Shown here piece after piece: positions 1 to 11,651 of a stretch of DNA of 64,000 nucleotides. The stretch lies in NCBI GenBank assembly GCA_027625915.1, contig JANTQA010000023.1:16802001-16866000 (forward strand), given 5' to 3'. This DNA is from Anaeramoeba flamelloides. Lineage: Eukaryota; Metamonada; Anaeramoebidae. Each line of letters opens with the position of its first letter. The stretch's first letter is position 1. The position numbers were made by a program, and so were the translations under genes. Below the pieces are notes generated by a model. It saw only the letters and a list, made by a program, of their open reading frames with translations. It had not been told where the DNA came from and did not search any database.

Positions 1-2147
1 TTAGATTTCAAGATTTCATTAAAGCCTTCCGTGGTAAATAAATTTTTTTCCATTTCAAGTATTTCGGTAATTCTCCTCAGACTTTTTTTATTGGGGGTTG
101 TGATTGGTACCCAACGATTAAAACCAATTTTAAAAAAAGATTTTTGAAATTCGATAAAGCTATTGAGTATTAAATCACGATCAAAATAATTTTTTGTTTT
201 AAAAATTAATTTTTGATTGTTATTTAATTCTATGAAAAATACCGGTTGAATTGGGTGCAGAACAATATGTTGAGTAAACTTATATTTTTTTTTAAGAAAT
301 GTTGTATAATTTAATTGATTCTTAATGCTGTCATTTTGATTTTTATTATTAGGATCAAGTTTTTCAGAAACGGCTATTTCAAAATGATCCCTATTTAATT
401 TAATTAAAGATTTTACAATCGAGCCATTTACAAATAAATCAACTTCAAAATAGCAATGACCAATCCTTAAATAATCCTTTAATTTGCATTTAATAAAACG
501 TGATTGTTGTATATGCTGTTTTTTAAAGCTGACTAAGGGCGAATCACATAAATGTGTTTGATAAATTGAGGAATTAGTGATGTTTTGAATAACACATCCA
601 TTCCCATTAATATCAAAATTACTTATAAAGATATGAAAGTTCTTTTCTAATCTTTTTAAATAATTCTCGAAATTTATTGTATTTTCGATTTCATTTTCAT
701 TTTCATTTTCATTTGTTTGGCAAAGAGCCATTCTTGGAAATTCATATTTTTCAATTGGTATCCTTGACCAAATACAAAATTGCGTTGAGTTTTGATATTT
801 GAAAAAATTTGTTTCATTTTCATTGCATTTTGCTTTCTTTTTTTTATCGAACAATTGCTGAGAAATTATTGCATTTTTTTTTGCTTTGGAGCTAATAAAT
901 CTTCTTAGCACTTCAACAATTAATAAATGCTGTCTATTGTTCGAGCATTCAATAAATAGTGAATATCCTCCTTTAAGACTATTAATAACTAATTCAATAA
1001 ATAATTGATTATTGTTTTGGGGTTTGTATGCCTTTTTGAAATTTTGTTTTTTCTTTTCCTTATTTGCGTCCTCATCTTTTACCAGATCTTTTTCTTGGTC
1101 GTCCTTTTCGTTCTCTTTTTTTTTGTTCTTTTTGTTGTCTTTTTTGTTCTTTTTGTTGTCTTTTTTGTTCTTTTTGTTGTATTTTTTCTTCTTTTTGTTG
1201 TCTTTTTTGTTCTTTTTGTGGTCTTTTTTGTTCTTTTTGTTGTCTTTTTTCTCTTCCTTATCCTCTTCCATATCCTTATTCGTTTCCACTTCCACTTCCA
1301 CTTCCACTTCCACTTCCATAACCATTTTCTTTACTTTCTCTTTATTCTTATTCTTTTTTTTTTTTTTTGTTGTTGTTGTTGAGGGTATTGGGTATGTTGT
1401 TCTTTCTTTGATCATAATTAATGAAGAGTCGTAAAAAAATTTTAATTCGTTTTCTCCTGGAGTATTCATGGAAAGGAATTCTTCAGTGATACACAAAGAC
1501 GCAGATTCTAATTTGTTCTTTCTATTCATAATTTTGACTAAAAATTGTGCTCGGGAATCAGAAACTAACCTCCTTACCAACGCACCTCGTTCAATTCTTT
1601 CATTAACCAATAAATTACCCTGCACCTGTGGGCATTCTAAAGCCCTTTCGTTATACCATTTAAACATTGAAAAGGATCCCAAAAATAATTGTAATTCTTT
1701 TTGCTGTTGAAATTCAACCAAGTATTTGGTTGTGGGTGACACTTTCAATTCAACACAATTTGAAATGCTGTTTTCACTCAATTTTGCTTGTTGGCTAAAC
1801 CCATTTTCAAACTTGTACTCATTGGTTCTTAGGCCTGGCATTGTTATTGTTAAACTTTTGGAACTTAATGTGATTAGTGATGGGTGTGGCACCAGCGACT
1901 TTGCTTTTTTTATTTGGGTGGTTACAGAAAAAACAGCAGAGCCCCTTGTAAACAATTCAACAATCTCTAAAGATGTGCTATGATCTACTCTTCGTTCTGT
2001 TGTTTCTAATTCTGGTGCCTTTATTGTTTTCTTCCAGAATTCAGGATTCAAATCCTGGATGGGAGTAAATATATTTTTAATTTCTTTTTCTTTTTCTGTT
2101 TCTATTTCTTTTCCTTTTTCTTTTTCTTTTTCTTTTTTATGAGTCAT
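1..2147 (-). CDS. Large protein with PH-like segments and a Lys-rich insert, 3' end outside window
   Basis: One uninterrupted minus-strand frame runs from the ATG at 2147-2145 to the window edge, about 715 codons with no stop, so the C-terminus lies outside. I do not recognise the gene by name. Residues about 1-25 are a Lys/Glu-rich start. Residues about 66-162 look like a PH-type fold (beta strands ending in a helix, QKELQLFLGSF). Residues about 180-260 and 375-415 could be the two halves of a second such domain, split by a Lys/Asn/Glu insert of about 110 residues built on a 21-bp tandem repeat. Residues about 555-670 look like a third, ending in a helix after LIFKTKNYF. PH-like folds bind lipids or proteins, but that assignment rests on strand and helix pattern only. 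The open frame itself is certain; the function is unknown. Confidence 0.75.
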   Translation of the reverse strand, partial: MTHKKEKEKEKGKEIETEKEKEIKNIFTPIQDLNPEFWKKTIKAPELETTERRVDHSTSLEIVELFTRGSAVFSVTTQIKKAKSLVPHPSLITLSSKSLTITMPGLRTNEYKFENGFSQQAKLSENSISNCVELKVSPTTKYLVEFQQQKELQLFLGSFSMFKWYNERALECPQVQGNLLVNERIERGALVRRLVSDSRAQFLVKIMNRKNKLESASLCITEEFLSMNTPGENELKFFYDSSLIMIKERTTYPIPSTTTTKKKKKNKNKEKVKKMVMEVEVEVEVEVETNKDMEEDKEEKKDNKKNKKDHKKNKKDNKKKKKYNKKNKKDNKKNKKDNKKNKKKENEKDDQEKDLVKDEDANKEKKKQNFKKAYKPQNNNQLFIELVINSLKGGYSLFIECSNNRQHLLIVEVLRRFISSKAKKNAIISQQLFDKKKKAKCNENETNFFKYQNSTQFCIWSRIPIEKYEFPRMALCQTNENENENEIENTINFENYLKRLEKNFHIFISNFDINGNGCVIQNITNSSIYQTHLCDSPLVSFKKQHIQQSRFIKCKLKDYLRIGHCYFEVDLFVNGSIVKSLIKLNRDHFEIAVSEKLDPNNKNQNDSIKNQLNYTTFLKKKYKFTQHIVLHPIQPVFFIELNNNQKLIFKTKNYFDRDLILNSFIEFQKSFFKIGFNRWVPITTPNKKSLRRITEILEMEKNLFTTEGFNEILKS
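1117..1250. repeat. 21-bp tandem repeat inside the left-edge gene
   Basis: About six copies of a 21-bp unit of the form GTTCTTTTTGTTGTCTTTTT on the plus strand. On the minus strand it encodes a repeated K-D-N-K-K-N-K heptad. The unit length is a multiple of three, so copy-number change keeps the frame. A second, 6-bp tandem repeat (CTTCCA units, encoding Val-Glu) lies at about 1285-1318. Confidence 0.85.
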
Positions 2148-4014
2148 CAAAAAAAAATAAAAAAAAATAAAAAAATAATAAAAAATAATATTTTTAGTTC
2201 AACGAATTATTGTTTAGAATCAGAGTTTTTTTGTGATTTTGGAATAAATTGCTATTATAGAAGTTTGGTGAGATCTGCTTTGTAATATTACGAGTTATTT
2301 TTTCTTTTGAATTGTTTATAGATTCCCAAGTAAAATCAGTAGATCCAAAAATCACACTTGTTCAAGAAACGAATCATTAAAAGTTTGGGAAAGTTATTTA
2401 TTTAATGTAAAAGAATTTATTGATTGATATTCTAAAACAGTTTTTGCTTTCTATTTTTTAAGGAACATTTATCTTCCTAAAAAACTTTGAGTACACTTAA
2501 CTGCGAATAACACGGACACAGTTATTTGAATTCAAATGGTTGGAAATTTTCCTTCCAACTACCATAAAAAAACAAAAATGAGGGAATTCGATTGTAATAA
2601 AAGAAACTGTGTGTTAAGGACGACGTTTTTAGGTAAAAACGGGGTAAATTTGAGAAAAACGCTCTTGAAAGAGTTCCATAATCTTAGTTAAATTTACACA
2701 CATAGAATTTCTTTAACAAAAAAAATATTACATTTTAACAATTTTTACCCTTTAAGAGATCATTCCCAAAAATTGATTTTTTCAATTTCAGAATATTCAT
2801 TTCAAATCTAAAAACTCAAAAGAATTTCCCAAGAAGTTTTAAATATTTAAAACTGTTACTTTTACAAGTCTGGATGTTTTTAAAATTTGAACTTGTTCTT
2901 GAAAATCGCTTAAAGTCCATTTATTTTTAAATTTGTTTCTTTAAAAAATCTGTTTGTAATCTTTTTTGATGAATGTACTGATTTTAACTTTGAAATTATA
3001 CCTTTTTAATTAATGTCTTCAGAAAGGAAATTCAATTTGAAGTACTGAATGTAAAATAACACGATAGTTGTCAAACCTCACAGGGTTGAAACTCCTTCAT
3101 TAAGAGAAAATAAAACAAATTTTATAAAAAAAAACCGTGATTTTTTTCTTCTCTTAATTCAATATTACATCAAATTTGTTACACAATAATGTGGCACAGA
3201 CCTAATTATATTTTGAAGAAAAACTTCTTGTTTCTTTATGAATATTATTAATTATGAAGTGAATTTATTCAAATTTTTTTTTTTTTTCAGATTATTGATT
3301 ACTTTTTTCGTTTTTTGAAAGGAAAAAATATTGTCTAACAAATTTATTTCACTTTTTTGGGACGAATATTACAATTTGATCCTTCATGTTTAAGAATTTT
3401 ATTTGTAATTCTAAAAATTTAAGAAACTAATCTCAAATGTACTTATTGGTTATTGCCGATTTCTGATATAATTGAATCTGTCAGCTTTCTAGAAAAAGGA
3501 AACACGCTTTTTAATTTGAAACAACCGCTTACCAAGTTACCTGTTTTTTTTTTTTTTCACATCAACAAATCATTAAAAGTTCCAATTTAAAAAGGAAAGC
3601 CATGAAATACAAAGATGGCATAATACCTTAAAGATTTGAAATTGTGATAGGTCTTTTAAACTTTTTTTTTGTAAGGCTGAAAGAATATTTTGTTCAATTT
3701 ATTTTTCAACAAATAGTATCAGTAAGCGAAAAAACAAAAGTTTTTGGAATTTTTCAAATTATTTGGTTGTTTTGAATTTATACTAAAAAAACTATCAGGT
3801 TAAAAAAAGAAAGTATTATAAAGCTACAAAAACATTTGTATCAATATTAGCTGGTTTGTAATTAGACTAATGATTAATTTTTTGTTTTTTTTCGAAAGAA
3901 AAAAAAAAAGAACGAGAGACAGATCGAAAATTTTATTTATATAAAAACTGATTGAATTTAAGTATGCGAGTCATAAATTAGCTTTCAAAATAAAAATTAT
4001 ATTTTTTTGAAAAT
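2148..4014. other. Intergenic, promoter side of left-edge gene and 3' side of ankyrin-BTB gene
   Basis: No convincing coding frame in either strand. The sequence has many A and T runs. A stretch at about 3290-3540 weakly resembles the dispersed repeat seen at 29200-29640 and 46580-46945 (a TTTGATCCTT core followed by A+T-rich sequence). Nothing else is identified. Confidence 0.5.
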
Positions 4015-4851
4015 TTATTTAAAAAAAAATCTTGTCTTCGAGTTCTTTTTCGATTTCTGAATTGTGTTGTCAATTCTTGCCAAAATATAAGGCAACGAAG
4101 ATTTAACTGATAATTGATAATATTCTACTGCATCTAGCAATTCATCCAAAGCATCTTCATCAATATCTTCTTCGATCACTGAATCCGTATAAAGGTAATA
4201 TATTAACGATTTGATCGTTTTTATTGATTTGCCAGTGTAATCATTAACTTGAGTGGATTCGTCCGTAACTGAAAGAAACATGCCTCGGAATAAATTACTT
4301 CTTGCCATAAGAATCCATTTATGAACTTTAATTGGTGTGTTGTCAACAATTATTGAGAAATCCTTTGTAGATTCATCACTATATAATTTTTTGAAATCAA
4401 TTATTATATTTTCTAAACCATTAATTTTATCAAATTCCTTCTTGATTTGCAATTTTTGAAACATTTCTTCAACACCTTGGAAAACGTGGCCACAATAAAT
4501 CCATTTCAGGAACAGTTTTATTTCCTCTTCGGGAAACATTAATAAATTTTTCATTAATGATTCATATTCTTCTTTGCCACCTATTCTTGTCTGGACCAAC
4601 AATTTATGAAATTTAATGTCTTTAATTTCACCATCCGTCATTTCTGCACGTTCAAAAAGAGTTTTAAAATCTTCCACATAGCTAGTATAATTTAGTAATT
4701 CGGTTTTTAGCTCCTTTGTACAGAAATCTAAAGGTGTTGAATTGTCTTTATTTGCTGCAAATAAATTTGCCCCAGAATTAATCATTACTTTTAGAATTTC
4801 GATATCCACTTTGCTAGCACATGCAAAATGAAGTGGTGTATTTAAATGGTG
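4015..4851 (-). CDS. Ankyrin repeat and double BTB protein, last exon
   Basis: Final exon (279 codons including TAA) of a five-exon gene whose other exons lie at 7784-8203, 11428-11544, 11652-12149 and 19071-19658; the joined protein would have about 819 residues. The exon opens after an acceptor ending TATAG and starts in mid-ankyrin repeat (NTPLHFACASK, then EILKVMINSGANLF). Next comes a degenerate BTB domain at joined residues about 602-665 (FHKLLVQTRI ... LKWIYCG), then a clear BTB/POZ domain at about 705-795 (DFSIIVDNTPIKVHKWILMA, RSNLFRGMF, then LIYYLYTD). It ends in a basic tail. BTB domains dimerise and often recruit Cullin-3; ankyrin repeats bind partner proteins. The ankyrin plus two-BTB plan resembles Btk-binding-protein-type proteins. 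The domains are clear; the partner and pathway are unknown. Confidence 0.85.
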   Translation of the reverse strand, partial: HHLNTPLHFACASKVDIEILKVMINSGANLFAANKDNSTPLDFCTKELKTELLNYTSYVEDFKTLFERAEMTDGEIKDIKFHKLLVQTRIGGKEEYESLMKNLLMFPEEEIKLFLKWIYCGHVFQGVEEMFQKLQIKKEFDKINGLENIIIDFKKLYSDESTKDFSIIVDNTPIKVHKWILMARSNLFRGMFLSVTDESTQVNDYTGKSIKTIKSLIYYLYTDSVIEEDIDEDALDELLDAVEYYQLSVKSSLPYILARIDNTIQKSKKNSKTRFFFK

Positions 4852-7783
4852 CTATAATATAAATACAATTTTATAAGATATATAGATGTATTTTATTGAA
4901 AATTGTTAACACTTTTTTTTTAAAGAATAAGTTTAGGATTATGAAAAAAAAAAATCGTTGGCTAGTTAAAATGGAATTATGTAGACTAAAAATCCAATTT
5001 TTTTTTTTAATTTTATTAATTTGAACTCACAGAGTTATTGTTTTTGTTGATAAAATTGATTTTAAGTATATTTATAGTTCTAAAACTCATTATATGGGGA
5101 AATAAACGAAAATAAAGAATTTTACCAGAACAAAAAAAAAATATCATTTTTAATTTCTTAATTATTTAATTACATATTGAAAATTACAATTAAGTGGAGT
5201 TAACAGCGTGGAGTAACTTGATTTAATTGATCTTTTTTTTTTTTTTTTAAAAAATAAATAAATAAAAGAGTAAAAAATTCATGGATTATACTTCATTCAT
5301 TTTGATTGATGATATTTTAAGAGAAGGGAATTTACCATTTTTACCCCATTTATTTTATTATTATTATTATTATTTTTTAGAAAAAAGTAACCACAGCTTA
5401 GTGAAAGTTTTTGATTTTAATTCTGATATCAACAATTATTTTCATAATAAAGAAAAAAATATGGTGAAAATTTTAACTTTGAAACGTTTTATTATTTGGT
5501 TTGTTAAAGGGAAAAGAAAAACGTTTAATAATTCTTCTTCTTTTGAACGAAATAAATAAAATAATAAAAAAATTCTAAAAGTTGGAGTCTTGACTAGTTC
5601 AAGTGCCATGGATATTGATAGAGTAAATGGATTTTTTTTTTTTTATTTTTGGAAAATAAGGAAAATTTGATCATTTTTTTTTTATATTTTTTTTTAAATA
5701 AATAAAAAATAAACAACAACAGTTTGCTGTGTTTTTCTGCTTTATTATGAAAGTTTAAAGATTTTATGTGCAAAATAATCATGAAAAAATTAGTCTAACC
5801 AACAGAATGGTATAAAAAAAAATAAATCACTCTTTAAAGTTTTTTTTTTTAAAGTATATTGGTTCTTAAAACCTTTATATTTTGACAAATTAAACAAAAA
5901 TGCACAATAAACAATGCTGCATGATCTTATTATTATTTTTTTGCGAAATAAATGTTTTCGAAAGAGTTTCTATTAATATTTCAATAAAAAAAACCATAAT
6001 AAAATTATCTGAAAAAATTTTTCTAATTAAAATTCATTAGAAGTAGATTATCTAATTAGTTGATAATAATTCTCAAAGTAGTTTTTATTTTTTAATTCAA
6101 ACTCTTTTAAAGTTTAATTTGCTGTTTATTTTTTTTTTTTCTAAAAAAGGAAAATTATTGGATTATTTTTTTATATTTTGAAAATATTGTTTTAATAGTC
6201 AAGTGTAAATGAACAAATCAACCAAAATGTTCTTAAATTAGGGTATATTATTAATTATAAAATATTGAACCTTGTCAGAAAATGTTTTTAAAAAATACTC
6301 AAAGCTGTAAAAACCTTTTTATTTTAAAAATCAAAGAACTCTTGAGAGCTTTTTCTTCAAAATAAACCAGCTTTTATCATAAAAATTATTTTTTTAATAA
6401 ACTAAATTCCAAAATTTTGGACACGGTTTAAACAGTTGGGTGAATAATAATACGTATTTGACATTCAATTTGGAAATAATTTTGATTTTATAAACAATTT
6501 TATTTTTTGTCTTTTTTATTTTGTTTCCATTTCTTTTTTCCCATTTACTTAATCTGTTTGGTTAGATCTGGAATTTTTTTTTGATGGTCGAAAGAAGGTT
6601 AGCGTTGATTTTGTTAAATTGAAAAATTACATACAATTAGTTGATGGTATCTTATCATTTGATCGATCAACAATTTTTGATGAAATTTCAACAAATTTAC
6701 CAATACATTTTTTGTTCCGCTCGTTTCATTATTTTGGACAGGCCAATTTTTATTTTTTCATTTTATTTTTTTTTTTTATTATTTGGATGAAAATTATTAC
6801 TTATAAAAACATAAATACTGGTGTTACTTAAATGTGATTTTATCTTATGTTTGGAAAAATATAATAAATTGGGTTTTTTTTTTACCTATTTTTGATTTTG
6901 GGTGTGTCCAAATTTTTGGAATGGGGTTTGTTAACTTATTTTGAATGATGGTTTAGTAAAAGTTAAGAAATAGTATCTCAGATGAAATGTTTCTGGTAAA
7001 AAAAAAAAAGATATTCTTGAAGTATTCAAATATTGAAAAATGTATGTTTTTTTTTGTTTTAAAGAACAACCAGGTCTGGAATTTATTTGGTTTTCGATTC
7101 GTTTCTAATTTGCATTTGAATTGTCTTAAGTTCATTTAAAATTTGTTTTTTCTTCATAAAAGAACCCCCCCCCCATCAATGCATACACTTAGTTTAAGAA
7201 ATATTTACTCTCATATTTTTAAGTTTAAATTATTCGAGTGGGGAAAAGTTTAATTGTACGTTCTTCAACAATAGTGATTTCAATACACAAGTATTAAAAG
7301 GTTTTTGCAATTAAGACATTTTGATTTTTTTAAAAAAAGAAAAATAAAAACAAAAACAATTAATCTATCGACAGATAATTATGGAAGCAAGTACCTTTTA
7401 CCAATTTTGTGTTACACAGTTTATACAAAATTGAATTATTCAAATCATTTCTTTAACCAAATAAATTAACATTTTAATAAATATGAGAGTTGAGTATATC
7501 TTAGCATAATATATTTTCATACCAACTAAAAAATGGAATTCAAAAAAATCGAAAAGATTGATCATGAAATATAAACAATAATCACCAATTCAATCATTAT
7601 AAGTAAATAACTTAAATTCTATGTTACGAATTTCTTAATAGACATTTGGGAGTATTATTTGAAATATAAAAAAAAAATTCACTCTTTTTTGGAAATATAC
7701 ATTACTTGCCTTTTTCTTTTTCTCCTTATGTGATTTTGTGTGGAAAAATAATAAATATAAATAAAAAATTAAAAAATACTTAC
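4852..7783 (-). other. Intron 4 of ankyrin-BTB gene (2.9 kb) with a TIR element
   Basis: Bounded by a GTAAGT donor (7783-7778) and a TATAG acceptor, both phase 0, so the ankyrin repeat reads on across the junction. It holds the 511-bp element at 6409-6919 and a C10 run at 7165-7174. Open stretches here, such as 5281-5559, are homopolymer-rich and look non-coding. Confidence 0.6.
6409..6919. mobile_element. Non-autonomous DNA transposon, CCAAAATTTTGGACAC ends
   Basis: The left end is CCAAAATTTTGGACAC and the right end is its near-exact reverse complement, GTGTCCAAATTTTTGG. The first 12 bases are themselves a palindrome. A related copy with the same left end and similar interior is at 56140-56580. 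Interior bases 6619-6740 keep a short frame (containing LVDGILSFDRSTIFDEI) that is also recognisable, though decayed, in the second copy; it may be a transposase remnant. No TA duplication is obvious. Confidence 0.65.
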
Positions 7784-8203
7784 GTTACGGCCGTTGACCT
7801 CAATACCACGTTTTAACAATAATGAAATAATTTCCTCTCTATTTTTAGCTCTATTTCTTAATATATAAAATAATATATTTTCATTATCAATTTTAATAGA
7901 CTGAATATCAATTCCGCTGTTTACAATAAATTCTATTGTTTTAAAATGGATGCCTTCATCAATTGCAAATACCAGCAATGACTTAGCGCCTTCCGTTTTG
8001 TTGTTTAGATCACAACCACTATCAATAAATAATTTCAGAATGTTTGATAAGTCAATGTTTCTATGGTTTTCCAAAAGGAGTTCCAAAACTGTTTTATTGG
8101 CAAAATTTTTAATTTTTGGATCGGCACCTAATTTAATCAATCTTTCAATTGTTGGAAAATCTACTAGTCTACAAGCACAGAGTAATGGGGTATCTCCTTC
8201 ATT
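7784..8203 (-). CDS. Ankyrin-BTB gene, exon 4 (ankyrin repeats)
   Basis: Exactly 140 codons. It starts after an AATAAAG acceptor and ends at a strong GTAAGT donor, both in phase 0. It encodes about four ankyrin units: GDTPLLCACRLVDFPTIERL then LIKLGADPKI; a degenerate unit with LLLENHRNIDLSNILKLFID; one with FAIDEGIHFKTIEFIVNSGI; and one with LFYILRNRAKNREEIISLLL. The previous exon ends IINDQN and this one starts NEGDTPL, which together give a normal ankyrin hairpin. The last codon is AAT, as in most other exons here. Confidence 0.85.
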
Positions 8204-8252
8204 CTTTATTTATTGGTAATGATTATAATAAAGAATTATAAAACGATTTTTG

Positions 8253-8293
<41 letters not shown>

Positions 8294-11200
8294 AAGAAAT
8301 TATATTTAAAATTGATTAATAATACAAAGTAAAAAGAAAAATAAATCAAGCGTTTTTTTTTGGATATATATGTATATATCCCTTAACAGTCTGGATTGAC
8401 CTAAATTTTATCAATTTTTTAAAAAAAGATTTAAAATGATATTGTTGTACTAATCTATTGATTTTGTTATTTGTCTTTAATCCAGTTTTGAATTATAATT
8501 GTAAGTCAAAATAGTTCAAAGATAAATTAGTTATGTTTTTGTATTTTTTTTTTGTGATCTTTGAAAAAAAAAAAATAATTATTCATTTTTGCAATTTTGT
8601 TTAAAGAACTTTTTTTTTTATTTAATTTTTTAAATTAGAAATTTTTTGATAATAATAGTAATTAAAAACTCAATACATTGATTTATTATTAATAACCATT
8701 AAATAATTTTGTTAATTTTATGATAAAAAAAATAAATAAAAAAAGACAAAACTGAGAATTTTTCTTTCTTTTCTTTTTTTTTTTTTCAGATAATAATTCA
8801 ATAAATATTAAATTAAGATAAAAATGAAATTCATTTCTTTCGGCCAAAATTAAAAGTTTAATATAAATAATTTTCTAAAAATTTTATTTGAACAATAGAA
8901 AATACTTGAAACAAAAAAAAATTTTAAAATAATTTGATTTAATACATTGAAATTAAAGCAATAAAAACTTTTTTTACAAGAAAAGTATGAACTCTAAAAA
9001 TAAAAAATATAAATTAACTTTTAAATATTATCCAAAGATAATAAAATAATATTCATAACCAAGGAATATATATATATAAACTCTTTTTCAAACAAAAGTG
9101 CACACCTCTCAAATCATCAATATTATTGAATTGGATTGGATTAATAATACGATAATTACTTATAGATGATTTACTTTTTAATTATTCATTTTTTCATTTT
9201 TGGTTTTGTTTATTTATGGATATTGAACAGTTGGAAAATGAAAAAACAAGATAAGAAGAAATCAATTTTGAAATAAACTATAAGTATAAAAATGGAAATA
9301 ATTTAAGTTTGATTTCGAATGAACTAGATATAGGAATTAAGAAAGGCCATTATTGGATTGATGTCTGGAACAAAGATAAAAGAAAATAAAGAAAAAAAAA
9401 ATTCCAACAAAATACCCAGATGAATTGAGACTTTATATTGAAAATGAGACTTTCAAGAGCAAAAGTTTGACGTGTAACGAGTTATCAATAAAATGTAAAG
9501 AACTTGCCCCCAATTCACCTTGTTCAGCAGTTTTTATTGGTTTTATAATTTTTTTTTCTTTACAATTTACAAAACAATATTTCCCATTTCAAATAAAAGG
9601 GCAGACCAATTTTTAAAATATTTAATTTTAATCTTTTATTGTTTTACTTTAATGGGTTTTAAATATTCATTTGGGTGTTTTTTTTGATGTTTTAAAGAGT
9701 TTCTTATATTTTAGAATGATACTACAATTAATTTGATTCAATTATGAATAATTCTTGAAATTTTCTGTGTACATTTATTTGAAAAAGAGTTTATATTTGA
9801 ATTTTGTCGTTGGTAAAAATTTGAATAAAAACTTTGTGAAAATTGAATTTGATTGTCTAAATTAATACAGATCTTGAAAATATACTTTTGATATATGATC
9901 TTTTATCCAATAAAATTGTTTATTTTATGCAAAGATTTTAAAAAGTCAAAAATGAAAAAATAGTTAAAATTAAAAAAAAAAATCAAATATTAATCTGACT
10001 CGAAATGATTGGCAAAATCATTTAAATTTAAATAATTATTTGTTGAAAAAAACTTAGTTAAATTTTAAAATGAAAAAAATATTATTTTTTTTTAAAATTT
10101 AATTTATATTTTTATATTTTAATTATTATTAATCAAAAATCAAAATTATCATTGAATGATAATCAATAGACAAAATAAATTTTTTTTTGATATGATGTTC
10201 TAATTATCTTTTAGAATGAATAAATTATTTATTAAAATATTTTAGGTCGATGCTGGGGTGCAAAGGGCACCTAAAAAAAATTCAAGTCAAGACTGATAAG
10301 TATTAATCATTAAAACAAAGATTTTTTGATGTGTAGATAAAATTTTCAAAAAAAAAATTTTTATGACGATTTCCATGGAAAAATAATAAAATCACAAAAA
10401 ATAAGAAAAATTTTTTTCAAGCTATTTTTTTATTGTAGGATGCTCATACAATTTTTAATAATAAACTTTTATTTCTAAGATAATTATTTAGAAATTTCAT
10501 ATCTTATAATCTTTTCATAACAATTCAAATTTTAAAAAAATATTTCAAGATCAATTTGGCTATTTTGGATGTTTTAAGGGATATATGTACACATCAATGA
10601 AAATGAAATTATGATGAAATTACAAGTTTTTTTCAGGAGTAAAAAATAATATATAAACAATTTTTTTTTTAACTTTGAATAGAAAGAGAATAGTATTTCT
10701 TAAATAATTAATTAATTTTTTTTTTCTCTCCCATTCAAAGTCTTATAACTCAAATTAATAAGTGGATTTATTCACACTTGAATCAATAAAGACAATTATT
10801 TTATTTTGAATGGATTTTTTTTTTAAATTTCAGTTAATAATCAGTTTTTAAAACATTGCTATTATATTAATAGTTAAACCAAGACATCCTAAAAAATATA
10901 CAAAAAAAAAAATTACAAATGAACAAGTAATTTTTGCTGGGGATATTTACAGAAGTAAATCATCAAATAACATTTTTACAAGAAAATATGGAAGTTTGTT
11001 AAAGAATATAATAAAAGCAAAAATGAAAATATTCTCAAATAAAAAGTTAAACAAAGATAAAAATAAATAAATAAATGAACGCAAATTTACATGTATTTTT
11101 GTAAAATAAATTCCAAACTTGTTTTTTTATCTTTTGTTTCAATTTTTTGTTATCAATCTAACCTTTAAAAAGTTAATATTGATTAATGGTATTCTTTATT

Positions 11201-11427
11201 TTTTTATATTATACATGTTTTACTCTTTGTTGATAATTGCTAGTATTTTTAAGGGTTTTTTTCCCCTTTTTTTATTATTTTTAAAAAATTTTCTCAACGA
11301 ATTTAAAATTAAAAAACTGACAATAAAAGACTTGAAAAATAATATAATAAAATAAAATGATAATTTTGACAAAATAACAATTAAAAATAAACGATTTTAG
11401 AAAAATATTAAATATAAATTTACTTAC
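8204..11427 (-). other. Intron 3 of ankyrin-BTB gene (3.2 kb)
   Basis: Very A+T-rich, with a (TA)n run at about 8261-8287. It contains a plus-strand transposase-like fragment at about 9330-9616. No further ankyrin-like exon was found on the minus strand, so direct joining of the flanking exons is the simplest model. Confidence 0.5.
9330..9616 (+). pseudogene. Transposase DNA-binding domain fragment (Tc1/mariner type)
   Basis: A plus-strand frame reads KKGHYWIDVWNKDKRK, a stop, then KKKIPTKYPDELRLYIEN and SLTCNELSIKCKEL before running into A+T-rich sequence. Two short helical blocks joined by a basic R/K linker are the plan of the paired helix-turn-helix start of Tc1/mariner transposases. No catalytic DDE/D region follows. 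The family call is an inference from layout, not from a strong motif. It is a dead remnant lying in an intron of a host gene on the other strand. Confidence 0.35.
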
Positions 11428-11544
11428 ATTTTGATCATTTATAATCTCTTTAATTTCTTTATCTTCAAGTAATTTCATGATGGTTTGAATTTTATTTGTA
11501 TTTGATCCGACCAAAATTGAGTGTAAAAAGGTTGAATTATAGCT
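11428..11544 (-). CDS. Ankyrin-BTB gene, exon 3
   Basis: A 39-codon exon, which is very close to one ankyrin-repeat unit. The acceptor ends TTCTATTAG and the donor is GTAAGT; both are phase 0. It reads SYNSTFLHSILVG, then IQTIMKLLEDKEI, then INDQN. The upstream intron is only 107 nt (11545-11651), in contrast to the 2.9- to 6.9-kb neighbours. Confidence 0.8.
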
Positions 11545-11651
11545 CTAATAGAAATTTAAAAACAAAATCAAAAGATAAAATAAATCAAAATACATATTAA
11601 TAAATTTGTTTTTTTTTAATTTAATTTGTTCTTATACTCAAATGTGCTTAC

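Noticed and set aside
1005-1434. Overlapping plus-strand frames rich in Phe and Ser
   Set aside because: They are antisense shadows of the 21-bp and 6-bp repeats in the minus-strand gene.
2040-2070. TTCAAATCC, like a tRNA T-loop
   Set aside because: It is within the left-edge coding frame and no cloverleaf can be drawn. No other tRNA-like block was seen.
5281-5559. Plus-strand frame MDYTSFILIDDILREG
   Set aside because: It ends in a homopolymer-rich stretch with a Tyr run, lies in an intron of a gene on the other strand, and has no domain.
8261-8287. (TA)n runs here and at 24305, 40210, 41370, 51998, 52275 as regulatory sites
   Set aside because: They are simple microsatellites in A+T-rich DNA with no consistent position relative to genes.
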